From contig NZ_CP085876.1 in the NCBI RefSeq assembly GCF_013284245.2, positions 6,494,501 to 6,558,500 on the forward strand: 64,000 nucleotides of DNA, read 5' to 3'. The position numbers and the translations under genes are program-made. Below, in pieces: positions 52,988 through 60,536 of the stretch (its first letter is position 1; every line of letters starts with the position of its first letter). The DNA comes from Brevibacillus sp. DP1.3A (GTDB taxonomy: Bacteria > Bacillota > Bacilli > Brevibacillales > Brevibacillaceae). Under the pieces are notes generated by a model that made no database searches, was not told the origin of the DNA, and was given only the letters and a program-made list of their open reading frames with translations.

Positions 52988-54115
52988 CTAAATTTTAGTG
53001 CCATCACAACTGATTCGAACCGGTTGAATTTGTAGTATGTGAACAATTAATTCTACTGCAATTTTTTGATGTAATTGATAAAAATTCATTACTGGCTCTT
53101 TTTGAATGGTAGTACCATTTGTTTTGTCGGCGACAGAATACTCGATATTTTGATGTATATATCCCTCCAGGAATAAATCTCCTTCCCGGGCCTTTCTTGT
53201 TCCTTCCCCTAATGATGGATGAAATTGAGTAGGAACCAATCTGCACTCTTTAAGGATTACCTCATTTGAGATTGCTTTAATACCCCGTATCTCTTCTTCA
53301 AACATAATATCCTCATCTAGAGGTATTTCAACCTTATATTCTCCTACTGTAACTGGGACCCTGATATTTATGAAATGATGAGTAGGACAGGACATATGAT
53401 TTGTTTCTGCTGAAATTGTATCTGGCGAGTCATGAATGGGAGCTGCAAAAGTATGATAAAGATTATCTTGTTTATTCATATTACACGCATGAACAGTAGT
53501 GGTTAAAAATATACTTCCAGAAATTGTAGAATGAATTAAACGACCAAAAATCTCCTCCTGATAATGAGCTGTGCTATTGACTAGCTTTGTATCTAATTGA
53601 GGTTGTTGTTTATTATTTAGGTCTATAAATTCAATTGTATTTTGATCTATACCGCCAAAAATGGGGGGATGAAGAAAATCCTTAATTTTTACAATAGTCG
53701 AGAATGGGCTTTTATTTGTTAGCGAATAGATTCTTCCACGTTTAGGCGATTCGATTTGCGGATCATTAGTCGGATCATTAGTCGGTTCATTAGTCCGATC
53801 ATTAGTCGGTTCATCGACTTGCTCAATCTGAGAAACTTGCTCAATATCTTTGGAATCCTTCACTTCCATAACATTATCAGAAACAGAAAACTCATCGTCT
53901 TGACAGTTATGGTTATAATCTAAATGCTTATCTATTTGACAATAATGATAGTTACCAGCTCTGAGATTTTTCACATCCCTTAGCTGTTTGCCATCATTCT
54001 TTTTATTTTTTTTGAGACGGATTTCTTTTTTTGTCGGTACCTTAGTGTTTTTACTATTCTTTTGTTTTAAATTTATCTGCCCCATCTTTGTATAATTTAT
54101 CCATGGAGTTTTCAC
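52988..54115 (-). CDS. BC_2427-like spore-surface protein with Asn/Thr/Pro repeat
   Basis: A 375-residue protein starting at GTG (after GGGAG) with KTPWINYTKMGQINLKQK, a Lys-rich N-terminus, a repeat of the four-residue unit D/E-P-T-N near residues 100-120, and a C-terminal SPOCS-like domain (VTVGEYKVEIPLDEDIMFEEEIRGIK, DLFLEGYIHQNIEYSV). The domain parallels the gene at 52096 (IEYA/IEYS motif). It is AT-rich. A role on the spore surface is inferred. Confidence 0.6.
   Translation of the reverse strand: MKTPWINYTKMGQINLKQKNSKNTKVPTKKEIRLKKNKKNDGKQLRDVKNLRAGNYHYCQIDKHLDYNHNCQDDEFSVSDNVMEVKDSKDIEQVSQIEQVDEPTNDRTNEPTNDPTNDPQIESPKRGRIYSLTNKSPFSTIVKIKDFLHPPIFGGIDQNTIEFIDLNNKQQPQLDTKLVNSTAHYQEEIFGRLIHSTISGSIFLTTTVHACNMNKQDNLYHTFAAPIHDSPDTISAETNHMSCPTHHFINIRVPVTVGEYKVEIPLDEDIMFEEEIRGIKAISNEVILKECRLVPTQFHPSLGEGTRKAREGDLFLEGYIHQNIEYSVADKTNGTTIQKEPVMNFYQLHQKIAVELIVHILQIQPVRISCDGTKI
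53761..53813. repeat. 12-bp in-gene tandem repeat
   Basis: About 4.5 copies of a 12-bp unit, GATCATTAGTCG with G/T and G/C variants, coding the D/E-P-T-N repeat. It is a likely length-variable site. Confidence 0.85.
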
Positions 54116-54282
54116 AGTATTTCACTCCCAAATAAAGAGAATCATCGTTATATTAATATATGCTGTAATAGTGTTTTTGCCCTTAGGCTAATATATACAT
54201 TGAAGATGTATTCTTATTTAAGAGCTCTCTGATCAATCGTTTTAAAGGCTGACTCCTAATTCCTCTTAAGTGACACGAGATT
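54116..54282. other. AT-rich intergenic region
   Basis: Upstream DNA of the spore-surface-like gene. No gene or clear promoter pair was recognised, though an ATATATT-rich stretch is present. Confidence 0.4.
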
Positions 54283-54465
54283 CGCTTGGAGGACATCCCA
54301 GTATGCTGGAGACCGTATTTTCCTCGCCCTGCAGACCGGGAAGAAGACGTCGAAAAGGGCCGGGAAGGCAAGAGCTACGTCGTCCAAGACCGGTGGGCCA
54401 ACTACAACCCCGTCACCTAAGATAAGCACCTTGACGATACGCTGCGGCGGCTGCTTTGCCAGTAA
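54283..54465 (+). pseudogene. GC-rich gene remnant with in-frame stop
   Basis: A 61-codon frame reads RLEDIPVCWRPYF, then DVEKGREGKSYVVQDRWANY and NPVT, a TAA (54418-54420), then DKHLDDTLRRLLCQ and TAA. No ribosome site precedes it. The base composition is clearly more GC-rich than the AT-rich DNA beside it. I do not recognise the family. It looks like the C-terminal end of a lost gene. Confidence 0.45.
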
Positions 54466-54478
54466 GGTAACCTCGGTT

Positions 54479-54520
54479 CATGCAAGCAACAAAGAGCCCA
54501 CGCTCGACGCGGGCTCTTCT
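54479..54520. terminator. Terminator, copy 2 of a repeated element
   Basis: AAGAGCCC (54492-54499) pairs with GGGCTCTT (54511-54518). The preceding bases CATGCAAGCAACAA are identical to the copy at 42956. It probably ends the convergent gene at 54565, or the lost gene on the plus strand. Confidence 0.75.
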
Positions 54521-54564
54521 TGTCTTTCATCTATATAGGCCTCCTCACAACTTCAAACAGCGCC

Positions 54565-55233
54565 TCATTTACTCCTGCGATAGAGATCGATGCTTTTAAA
54601 GCCCTCAGCCAAGACCGCCGTCATTTCAGCTCGGCGCTTTGCCCGTGTCCCCTCTTGTACGGCACTATATACATACCGCGCCCAATCCTTTTGGTACCCG
54701 GGCGTAAGAGATTGGTAAAAAGCGAGCTCTTTTGGCGCATGGCGCAAATCCTCTTCTATTTTCGGCACAAAGTCAATATAATCATCGACGCATTGACTCG
54801 GCTTAGATGAAGCTTTTGCCGCCTTCTTTTTCTCATTTTTAAACCCGACAACCGTAAAAACCTCATTCATGCCGACCATTCGATTAAATTTGATAGTGCT
54901 TGTCCCGATATAGCCATCTTCGTCGGCTCCTAATCCATCGAATAATTCATCCCGATGGATATAAGTCGGATAGGCTTTATTCCCTTTCTTGGGATAAGCA
55001 ACATATAGAAGTCCTCCCTCCAATAAATAGCTGTGGTCGATTACCTTCTTCATGAGCTCCTGCAAGGACTTCATATCCAGTACGAAAGCAAAAATCATGT
55101 CATATTGAACGTCTTTCAACTCATAGTCCGCTTCTTTAAGAACCGCTAAGTTCTCCTCACCCTCCGGTGTATGTAAGACAGCCGTTTTTTGATATTTTTG
55201 CAGGTTCAGCTTCTCAACGATGGTTTTCGACAT
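54565..55233 (-). CDS. YdeI/OmpD-associated-like protein
   Basis: A 222-residue protein. The N-terminal half (KLNLQKYQKTAVLHTPEGEENL) resembles DUF3052-like folds. The C-terminal part, VDDYIDFVPKIEEDLRHAPKELAFYQSLTPGYQKDWARYVYSAVQEGTRAKR split over helices, matches the YdeI/OmpD-associated (bacteriocin-protection) domain. Cytoplasmic, no motif of catalysis seen. AAGGGGAAG precedes the ATG. Confidence 0.75.
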   Translation of the reverse strand: MSKTIVEKLNLQKYQKTAVLHTPEGEENLAVLKEADYELKDVQYDMIFAFVLDMKSLQELMKKVIDHSYLLEGGLLYVAYPKKGNKAYPTYIHRDELFDGLGADEDGYIGTSTIKFNRMVGMNEVFTVVGFKNEKKKAAKASSKPSQCVDDYIDFVPKIEEDLRHAPKELAFYQSLTPGYQKDWARYVYSAVQEGTRAKRRAEMTAVLAEGFKSIDLYRRSK

Positions 55234-55533
55234 GATGGATCTTCCCCTTTGATTTCATGGTACGGCTCGGAGCCAAGCCTGACTTACTTTCCACATATGT
55301 AAAGCTCTCGCAGAGTTTCTCTTTAATGTGTTTTATGTTTCCGTTCTATTATACCGTTAACGTTAAAAAATACATGAATGGAGGCAACAGGCTTTTCTCC
55401 AACTGGTCGTTTCTATAAAAGGAACATAAAAAAAGCTCCGCCGTTATCACGTGGGAAGTTTATCAGTTGACATTTTATGGAGGATACTGTATATATTCAA
55501 AGCCAATACGAAAGACAGTAAAGGAGGATCTGC
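55234..55533 (+). promoter_or_regulatory. Intergenic region with a strong sigma-A promoter
   Basis: TTGACA (55467-55472) and TATATA (55490-55495) are 17 nt apart, about 38 nt before the small gene at 55534. No other gene was seen in this 300-nt stretch. Confidence 0.65.
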
Positions 55534-55773
55534 ATGCACAAAGTGGTCAAGATCAGATATACGCTCTTTTACGGTGAAGCGCCTGAAGCAAAATGTTTCG
55601 GGTACATGGAGTTGAATCAGGATGGCAATATGATCGCGCTCTACAATATGCATGGTGAGGAAATAAACATGTATGGCGGACATGAATTTGTTAGGATACG
55701 GACACTTGGTAAATTTGATAACGAAGACCGTGATAATTTTTATTCCTTGTTGGAAAGTGATGGTGTAGGATAA
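55534..55773 (+). CDS. Small hypothetical protein (79 aa)
   Basis: I do not recognise the family. AAAGGAGGATCTGC precedes the ATG, a near-consensus promoter lies upstream and a terminator follows, so it is a well-formed monocistronic gene. The product appears beta-rich (KIRYTLFYGEAPEAKCFGYM, GNMIALYNMHGEEINMYGG) and has no membrane segment. Confidence 0.75.
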   Translation: MHKVVKIRYTLFYGEAPEAKCFGYMELNQDGNMIALYNMHGEEINMYGGHEFVRIRTLGKFDNEDRDNFYSLLESDGVG

Positions 55774-55783
55774 ACTGCGCGAT

Positions 55784-55833
55784 AGGCTGACGATTCCGGT
55801 GCCAAGGCGCTGCGAAACGTCAGCCTTTTTGCA
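55784..55833 (+). terminator. Rho-independent terminator
   Basis: AGGCTGACG pairs with CGTCAGCCT around a GC-rich loop and is followed by TTTT. Confidence 0.85.
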
Positions 55834-55906
55834 AAAAACTGAGGCACATCCCATTGTGCTACAAATTGATCCCCATTAGTATATGATGGAAGGGGGTAGG
55901 GTTCCG

Positions 55907-56287
55907 TTGAAAACAGCGAGTGAGATACTTTCGATAATCAGTAATGGCAGTTTTTTAGAGAATGTCTTCAATAAAGATGTTGATTGGGACGCTAAATTAG
56001 ACGCTAGGGACTCTGTTGAATTTGATACGGCATGGAGTTCTAGTTACAAAAAAGTTGATGAAATTGATCCCTCTGAAAATACCGTAATCAAAGAAATTAG
56101 GGAATTTGTGTTCAAGCAAACTTTTCGGATAACACAGAATTCAGAGCTGGCAGGGTATGCGTCAGACGACTTTGGTCTCATTTCCAAGGCGTTTGAAAAC
56201 AAGGTCGATGTCGATATTGAATTTATCAATAGCCTGTGGGAATGCTACCTGCAAGGGAAATTCCCGAATTCCAGTATGTGCGAATGA
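55907..56287 (+). CDS. Hypothetical protein, possibly immunity-like
   Basis: A 126-residue acidic, helical protein. AAGGGGGT nine nt before TTG 55907 makes this the likely start (KTASEILSIISNGSFLENV); an ATG eight codons earlier overlaps the ribosome site. It ends KFPNSSMCE. No domain was recognised. Size and neighbourhood resemble small immunity proteins. Confidence 0.6.
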   Translation: MKTASEILSIISNGSFLENVFNKDVDWDAKLDARDSVEFDTAWSSSYKKVDEIDPSENTVIKEIREFVFKQTFRITQNSELAGYASDDFGLISKAFENKVDVDIEFINSLWECYLQGKFPNSSMCE

Positions 56288-56414
56288 AATGTAAAAATAA
56301 GGAAGAAGCTGTGGCGGTCAGCTCCTTCCTTTAATATTCAATCATTATTTCGGTACCCCAAGCAATGATACATTCATATGCTTTCCATGAAGTCTCTTTC
56401 ACGCTCTCATTTTA

Positions 56415-57149
56415 CTACTCTATCGTTTCATAACGATTATTCTCCATCGCTTGCTTGATCCATCCATCGATCCGATCCTTAGGCAGCAGGATGTTTCCTC
56501 CATAAGCATTATTCTTATGAAGGCCCCAATCTCCATATACGAGCAGATGGTACTGACTATTTAATTGTTTTACGAGTCCCCATTCGCCGAGATCTCCCTG
56601 TGCACCAGCACTGATAAATAGCCAGTTCCGATAATTGAATATGTAAGGATCTCCGAACATCTCAAAACCTTCTAAATAACCTTCTCTTCCATCTCTTTCT
56701 GGAAATCTCTCGTTGTAATCCTGAATCATCCATACATCTAAAATCTTTACACACAACCATGCTTTAAACTCATTCCGCTCAATGACACGTTCAATGGAAC
56801 ACTGTACAAAAGCAGATAGTTCAATCTCTTCGGGATGCGAATCCCATCCATTAAAACTGGAGAGTACCGGAGTGTACATGATCCAAAAGGGTTCTCCAAT
56901 CCTCATATGGAAGGGATGGGAGACCTTCACCGTTCTAACCTGACCTCTCTCAGGCAGGCGATTAGAACGCAGCCAATGGCGCTCATCCAACGAGGGCACT
57001 TCGTTTTCATAATCTGACCATTCCATAATATCATTTTCGAAGCCAGCAATATCAAACAGTTCACTTTCCATCCTTATGCGCTCTGATACGCCTTTGCATA
57101 CCCCGCATGCAAGGGCAACGAGCTCTTGTTCCATTTGCTTCAACTCCAC
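56415..57149 (-). CDS. Hypothetical protein (244 aa)
   Basis: A soluble, Trp-rich protein starting at GTG after AGAGG. It contains VSHPFHMRIGEPFWIMYTPVLSSFNGWDSHP and NWLFISAGAQGDLGEWGLV, with many acidic residues. I do not recognise a named family. It is a single gene convergent to the gene at 55907. Confidence 0.65.
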   Translation of the reverse strand: MELKQMEQELVALACGVCKGVSERIRMESELFDIAGFENDIMEWSDYENEVPSLDERHWLRSNRLPERGQVRTVKVSHPFHMRIGEPFWIMYTPVLSSFNGWDSHPEEIELSAFVQCSIERVIERNEFKAWLCVKILDVWMIQDYNERFPERDGREGYLEGFEMFGDPYIFNYRNWLFISAGAQGDLGEWGLVKQLNSQYHLLVYGDWGLHKNNAYGGNILLPKDRIDGWIKQAMENNRYETIE

Positions 57150-57250
57150 TTGTCATCCTCTGTTTACTTTTCTTACGTGAACCATTTTCTCAAACATTGA
57201 GTTCGTACTAATAACATACACTAGATCGATCCAAGTATTATTGGCTGCTG

Positions 57251-57589
57251 TTATTCAGACTCAGTACCGCCAGTGTTTACTACGCTTCTAGGCTCCATCA
57301 ACATGATATGGCATTCCTTTTCGGCGAAGGGCTTCTGCTCGGCTCCCCCCGGGACAATAAACATCTCACCCTTGGAAATTTTCACCCGACCATCTCGAAA
57401 ATCAATGAACATCTCTCCTTCGAGCACCATAAACACCTTATCCGTACCTTGATGCTCGTGCCATATAAAATCCCCAGCAATCTTAACGAGCTTAAATTGA
57501 TAGTCATTCATTTCAGCAATGACTTTCGGAGACCAGAGATCGGTGAATGTAGATAGCTCCTCATTCAGATTGATAGCTTGGTAATGCAT
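57251..57589 (-). CDS. Small cupin-domain protein
   Basis: A 112-residue cupin. The two motifs are visible: GDFIWHEHQGTDKVFMVLEGEM, then KISKGEMFIVPGGAEQKPFAEKEC. His ligands are in WHEH. AAGGAGGG precedes the ATG, 33 nt after the siderophore-binding gene, so it is probably the last gene of that unit. The substrate is unknown. Confidence 0.9.
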   Translation of the reverse strand: MHYQAINLNEELSTFTDLWSPKVIAEMNDYQFKLVKIAGDFIWHEHQGTDKVFMVLEGEMFIDFRDGRVKISKGEMFIVPGGAEQKPFAEKECHIMLMEPRSVVNTGGTESE

Positions 57590-57622
57590 AGTAATCCCTC
57601 CTTATTTTTTAACCTGCATGAT

Positions 57623-58606
57623 TTAGAACTTACGCAAGGCATTTGTTATATTTTGCAAAGCGTATTCGATAGCTAATGGCCCTCCAGTAATAGCGGAACT
57701 ATCCATTAAATAGACATTGCCTTTCTTCACGGCATTCAGATTATTCCATACCTTACTTTGCTTTAAGTCATTCATTAATATTTCCTTTTTTGTAATGTCA
57801 CCTATAAGGAAGATGTGGTCTGCTTGAACAGTTGAAATCCCTTCAAACGTAGTAAATTTATTATTCGTACCTTTAAATGTATCATCTGGTGTAAGCCCCA
57901 GTCCCTTTTCTTTATCAATCGCAAGTGCATAGACAGGATTTCCTTCACCTAGAACATTGAAAGTTTTACCATCCCAAGACAAAATAAGAGCTACTGACTC
58001 TCCTTGAATTGACTTTAATGCTTCACGCCCAGTTGTAATTTCTTTCATCATTTTATCAATGACCTTTTCCGCTTCGTCTTCTTTCCCAATAATCTCGGCT
58101 ACTGTACGAAGTCCATATTGCCAATTTTCATAGATGTCCTTGGAGTTTAACGTAATGACTGGCGCAACTTTTTCTAGTGCATCATACATTTTTTCATGTT
58201 GTTCTGTTGCTAAAATATAATCAGGCTCAATAGATAAAATTTTCTCAATACTAGGGGACACTTTGTCTCCTAATTCTTCAGCTGAATCCAGCTTTCCACT
58301 TAAATAAGATAAAGAAGATAGATACTCTTTTTCAGTAGAAGCAGCAGGCGGCTCACCTAATGCAACTAATATTTCAGGATAAAAATACCATAGTGCAGCC
58401 AATTTTTCTGGTTTCTGCTTGATAACAATTTCCTTACCTAACGCATCCTTAAATGTTCTTGGCCAATCAGGTGCATCTGCCTTAACTGCTGATGTAGATG
58501 TACTTTCTGTAGTTGATCCTTTATTTTCAGCAGGTGTTTCATTACAACCTGCTAGTATGCCTGCTAATAATAGCATGGAGATTAGCAAGCCTTTCATCTT
58601 GTGCAT
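57623..58606 (-). CDS. Siderophore ABC transporter substrate-binding lipoprotein
   Basis: A 327-residue FecB/FhuD-type binding protein. The signal peptide ends in a lipobox (LLAGILAGC), then a Ser/Thr/Lys-rich tether. The domain begins FKDALGKEIVIKQKPEKLAALWYFYPEILVALG and has SIEKILSIEPDYILA, as in Fe3+-siderophore receptors. GGAGGA before ATG 58606 sets the start. No permease or ATPase gene is in the window, so it may depend on components elsewhere. The AraC gene and Fur box upstream support iron control. Confidence 0.92.
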   Translation of the reverse strand: MHKMKGLLISMLLLAGILAGCNETPAENKGSTTESTSTSAVKADAPDWPRTFKDALGKEIVIKQKPEKLAALWYFYPEILVALGEPPAASTEKEYLSSLSYLSGKLDSAEELGDKVSPSIEKILSIEPDYILATEQHEKMYDALEKVAPVITLNSKDIYENWQYGLRTVAEIIGKEDEAEKVIDKMMKEITTGREALKSIQGESVALILSWDGKTFNVLGEGNPVYALAIDKEKGLGLTPDDTFKGTNNKFTTFEGISTVQADHIFLIGDITKKEILMNDLKQSKVWNNLNAVKKGNVYLMDSSAITGGPLAIEYALQNITNALRKF

Positions 58607-58692
58607 ACGCAATTCCTCCGACATGATGTTTTCTTTGGCTTGCCATCAGTATAGTAAAGTCATTTTTCGTTTAAAATGGATGCCTGTTGAAA

Positions 58693-59520
58693 TTAGCATG
58701 GATTATTGATGAACTTCTCTCGATATTCAGTAGGAGAAATACCAAATTGTTTCTTGAACACTCTACTAAAATAAAAGGGGTCAGCAATTCCAACAGTTTG
58801 CGCAATTTGCTGTACGGGCACATCACTTGTAAATAGCATGTTTTGCGCCATCTTTATACGATATTTTAATAAATATTCTGCTGGTCCTATCCCTGCATGT
58901 CTTCTAAATACGTAAGAAAGTCGATTTCGATTAACGTTATATTGTTCTGCAAGCGATGCTATTGTAAGGCTTAGATAATAGTATTCATGAATATAAGTAG
59001 ATACCCGTTCGAATAAAGCATGTGATTCACAGCTATTTTGCCTATTAACAACACATAATAAGGCTTCATTCAGTACATCTCGAAACAGCATTTCGGTCTG
59101 AAACATCGAAAGGCCTCCGCGCTGATTATACACATGCCAAAGACGCATGATTAATTCAATCAGACGAGGGGATTGTCCTGTTGATAATTCAAAATGCTGA
59201 TGAGAAAAGCTTGACCCTTCTAGTTCTGAATTACATATCCGGTATAGAACAAGAATATATTCCCAGTCGGTGTTACCAAACATTTTTTGAGCTAGTTTCA
59301 TTTTTGCACCGCCATGCACAACTTTTCCTGGCGAAAGGATATAAGGCGTGCCATTAAATTGAAATTGTACCTTCCCTGTAAGTGGAAACACAAATCCAGG
59401 AAAGGAATCTGTATAGTCAGCGTAAGGCACACCTGGATTTCTAGCATATCGATATATTCCTTCTACTTGGAAAGGAATGTGTGCAAAATGCTCTGCTAAC
59501 TGATCAACGTCGATTTTCAC
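58693..59520 (-). CDS. AraC-family regulator, Fur-controlled
   Basis: A 275-residue AraC protein with an N-terminal cupin-like domain (GFVFPLTGKVQFQFNGTPYIL, SPGKVVHGGAKMKL) and C-terminal HTH pair (LTIASLAEQYNVNRNRLSYVFRRHAGIGPAEYLLKYRI, VQQIAQTVGIADPFYFSRVFKKQFGISPTEYR). It lies 86 nt upstream of the siderophore-binding gene, like Btr near the bacillibactin uptake genes, but lacks a fused binding-protein domain. The promoter overlaps a Fur box, so it is probably made under iron starvation and then activates uptake. Confidence 0.92.
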   Translation of the reverse strand: MKIDVDQLAEHFAHIPFQVEGIYRYARNPGVPYADYTDSFPGFVFPLTGKVQFQFNGTPYILSPGKVVHGGAKMKLAQKMFGNTDWEYILVLYRICNSELEGSSFSHQHFELSTGQSPRLIELIMRLWHVYNQRGGLSMFQTEMLFRDVLNEALLCVVNRQNSCESHALFERVSTYIHEYYYLSLTIASLAEQYNVNRNRLSYVFRRHAGIGPAEYLLKYRIKMAQNMLFTSDVPVQQIAQTVGIADPFYFSRVFKKQFGISPTEYREKFINNPC

Positions 59521-59588
59521 ATTGCATACCTCATTTCACTAGTAGTTTGCCGGTAATCCTGAGATAGATTGTTGTACATCCTATTTTC

Positions 59589-59617
59589 AGGTTATTGATA
59601 ACAATTATCATTGTCAA
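59589..59617 (-). promoter_or_regulatory. Promoter with Fur box in the spacer
   Basis: On the minus strand TTGACA (59612-59617) and TAACCT (59589-59594) are 17 nt apart. The spacer is a 7-1-7 Fur site (TGATAAC-A-ATTATCA on the plus strand, 59596-59610), so iron-loaded Fur would block polymerase. Confidence 0.8.
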
Positions 59618-59635
59618 CCTATATGAATAATAAAA

Positions 59636-59678
59636 ATGCCGCTACCCGGCTAGTGTTCAAACCGCCGGGTAGCGGCAT
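59636..59678 (-). terminator. Strong terminator
   Basis: A 15-bp perfect stem, ATGCCGCTACCCGGC with its complement, around a 13-nt loop. On the minus strand TTTTATT follows. It isolates the iron unit from the genes to the right. Confidence 0.9.
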
Positions 59679-59859
59679 CAGGTCAGGATGTTTTCAAAAA
59701 TAGGGGGGCGTGAGGATCAACGGAATCGCGACTCTTGTAGACTTGCTATAGAAGAGCCTCCTTGGTCTGTGTTGTGGTTTCGTCGCCAGACGACACCCGT
59801 TCCGATCATAAGCATATCTCTATAGCACCTTCCTACACACCTCTACACCCTTCTTGTCA

Positions 59860-59943
59860 CAAATTTTTCGCCATCACTTATGATAAGGCTCTGCTTAACG
59901 TGTCTATCGGCGAAAAATCCGGCGCGGCGCGAAATCGCTAAAC
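59860..59943 (-). other. Eroded 3' gene remnant related to 62508-62560
   Basis: On the minus strand this stretch aligns with the 3' end of the remnant at 62508, both ending in a variant of AEPYHK-stop followed by GGCGAAAAAT. The frame here is broken by stops. It looks like a decayed relic of a duplicated gene end. Confidence 0.4.
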
Positions 59944-60432
59944 TTAAAACAGCTCATCTGCGATCATTTTTGCCTTTTCCGCAAGCTCCCTCATATCATC
60001 GGCCGGAACAAGCTCGGCTAATTCGTAAGCCAGTGGATTACGGGAAAACTTGTACAATTCATCCCGAAGCAGGTTCCTTTTTTCTTCGGAGGCATCTATA
60101 TAAAGTTTGCACGGCTGCCTATCCTCATCCAAATCATGCAAGTCGACATAGCCTGATTTTTGAGACTCCAACACAATGGCTGAAAGATCGATTAGAGCTG
60201 AGCAGGCAATATCAAGTTCTGCTCGAAACGTACCGTTAGCATTTTTCATATCAAATCCAATACTTCCGCCGTTTTTCAAGTCTCCCTCGGAAAGCAGAAC
60301 ATCCAGACCCAAATCCTTTAAAATCTGATTGAGCGTCACATCCGTTGAGTCCAATTGCTCCAAATAGTCTATTAATGCGAGCGAATCATCGGAACCGCCA
60401 ATTAAATCTCCCCACCATTTGCTTATGTACAT
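59944..60432 (-). CDS. Imm68-like immunity protein
   Basis: A 162-residue acidic protein starting MYISKWWGDLIGGSDDSLALIDYLEQ, which matches the WWG-x-x-IGG-x-DDSL opening of Imm68-type immunity proteins as I recall them. The rest is mixed alpha/beta with no catalytic motif. Such proteins neutralise polymorphic toxins, but no toxin gene is adjacent. GAGGGAG precedes the ATG. Confidence 0.7.
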   Translation of the reverse strand: MYISKWWGDLIGGSDDSLALIDYLEQLDSTDVTLNQILKDLGLDVLLSEGDLKNGGSIGFDMKNANGTFRAELDIACSALIDLSAIVLESQKSGYVDLHDLDEDRQPCKLYIDASEEKRNLLRDELYKFSRNPLAYELAELVPADDMRELAEKAKMIADELF

Positions 60433-60536
60433 GTTCTTCTCCCTCTTTCAGCTTCCTTATATAAGAGGTCATAGGCTTTAACTACGCTTAACCTCTCAAA
60501 AGCATACTTATCAATGCCACTTTCACCGAGCCACCG

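Noticed and set aside
53761..53813. CRISPR-like or intergenic repeat array
   Set aside because: The 12-bp units are directly adjacent without spacers and stay in frame within a coding sequence.
55447..55854. 135-codon minus frame opposite the 79-aa gene
   Set aside because: The plus-strand gene has a promoter, a ribosome site and a terminator, and the minus frame has none.
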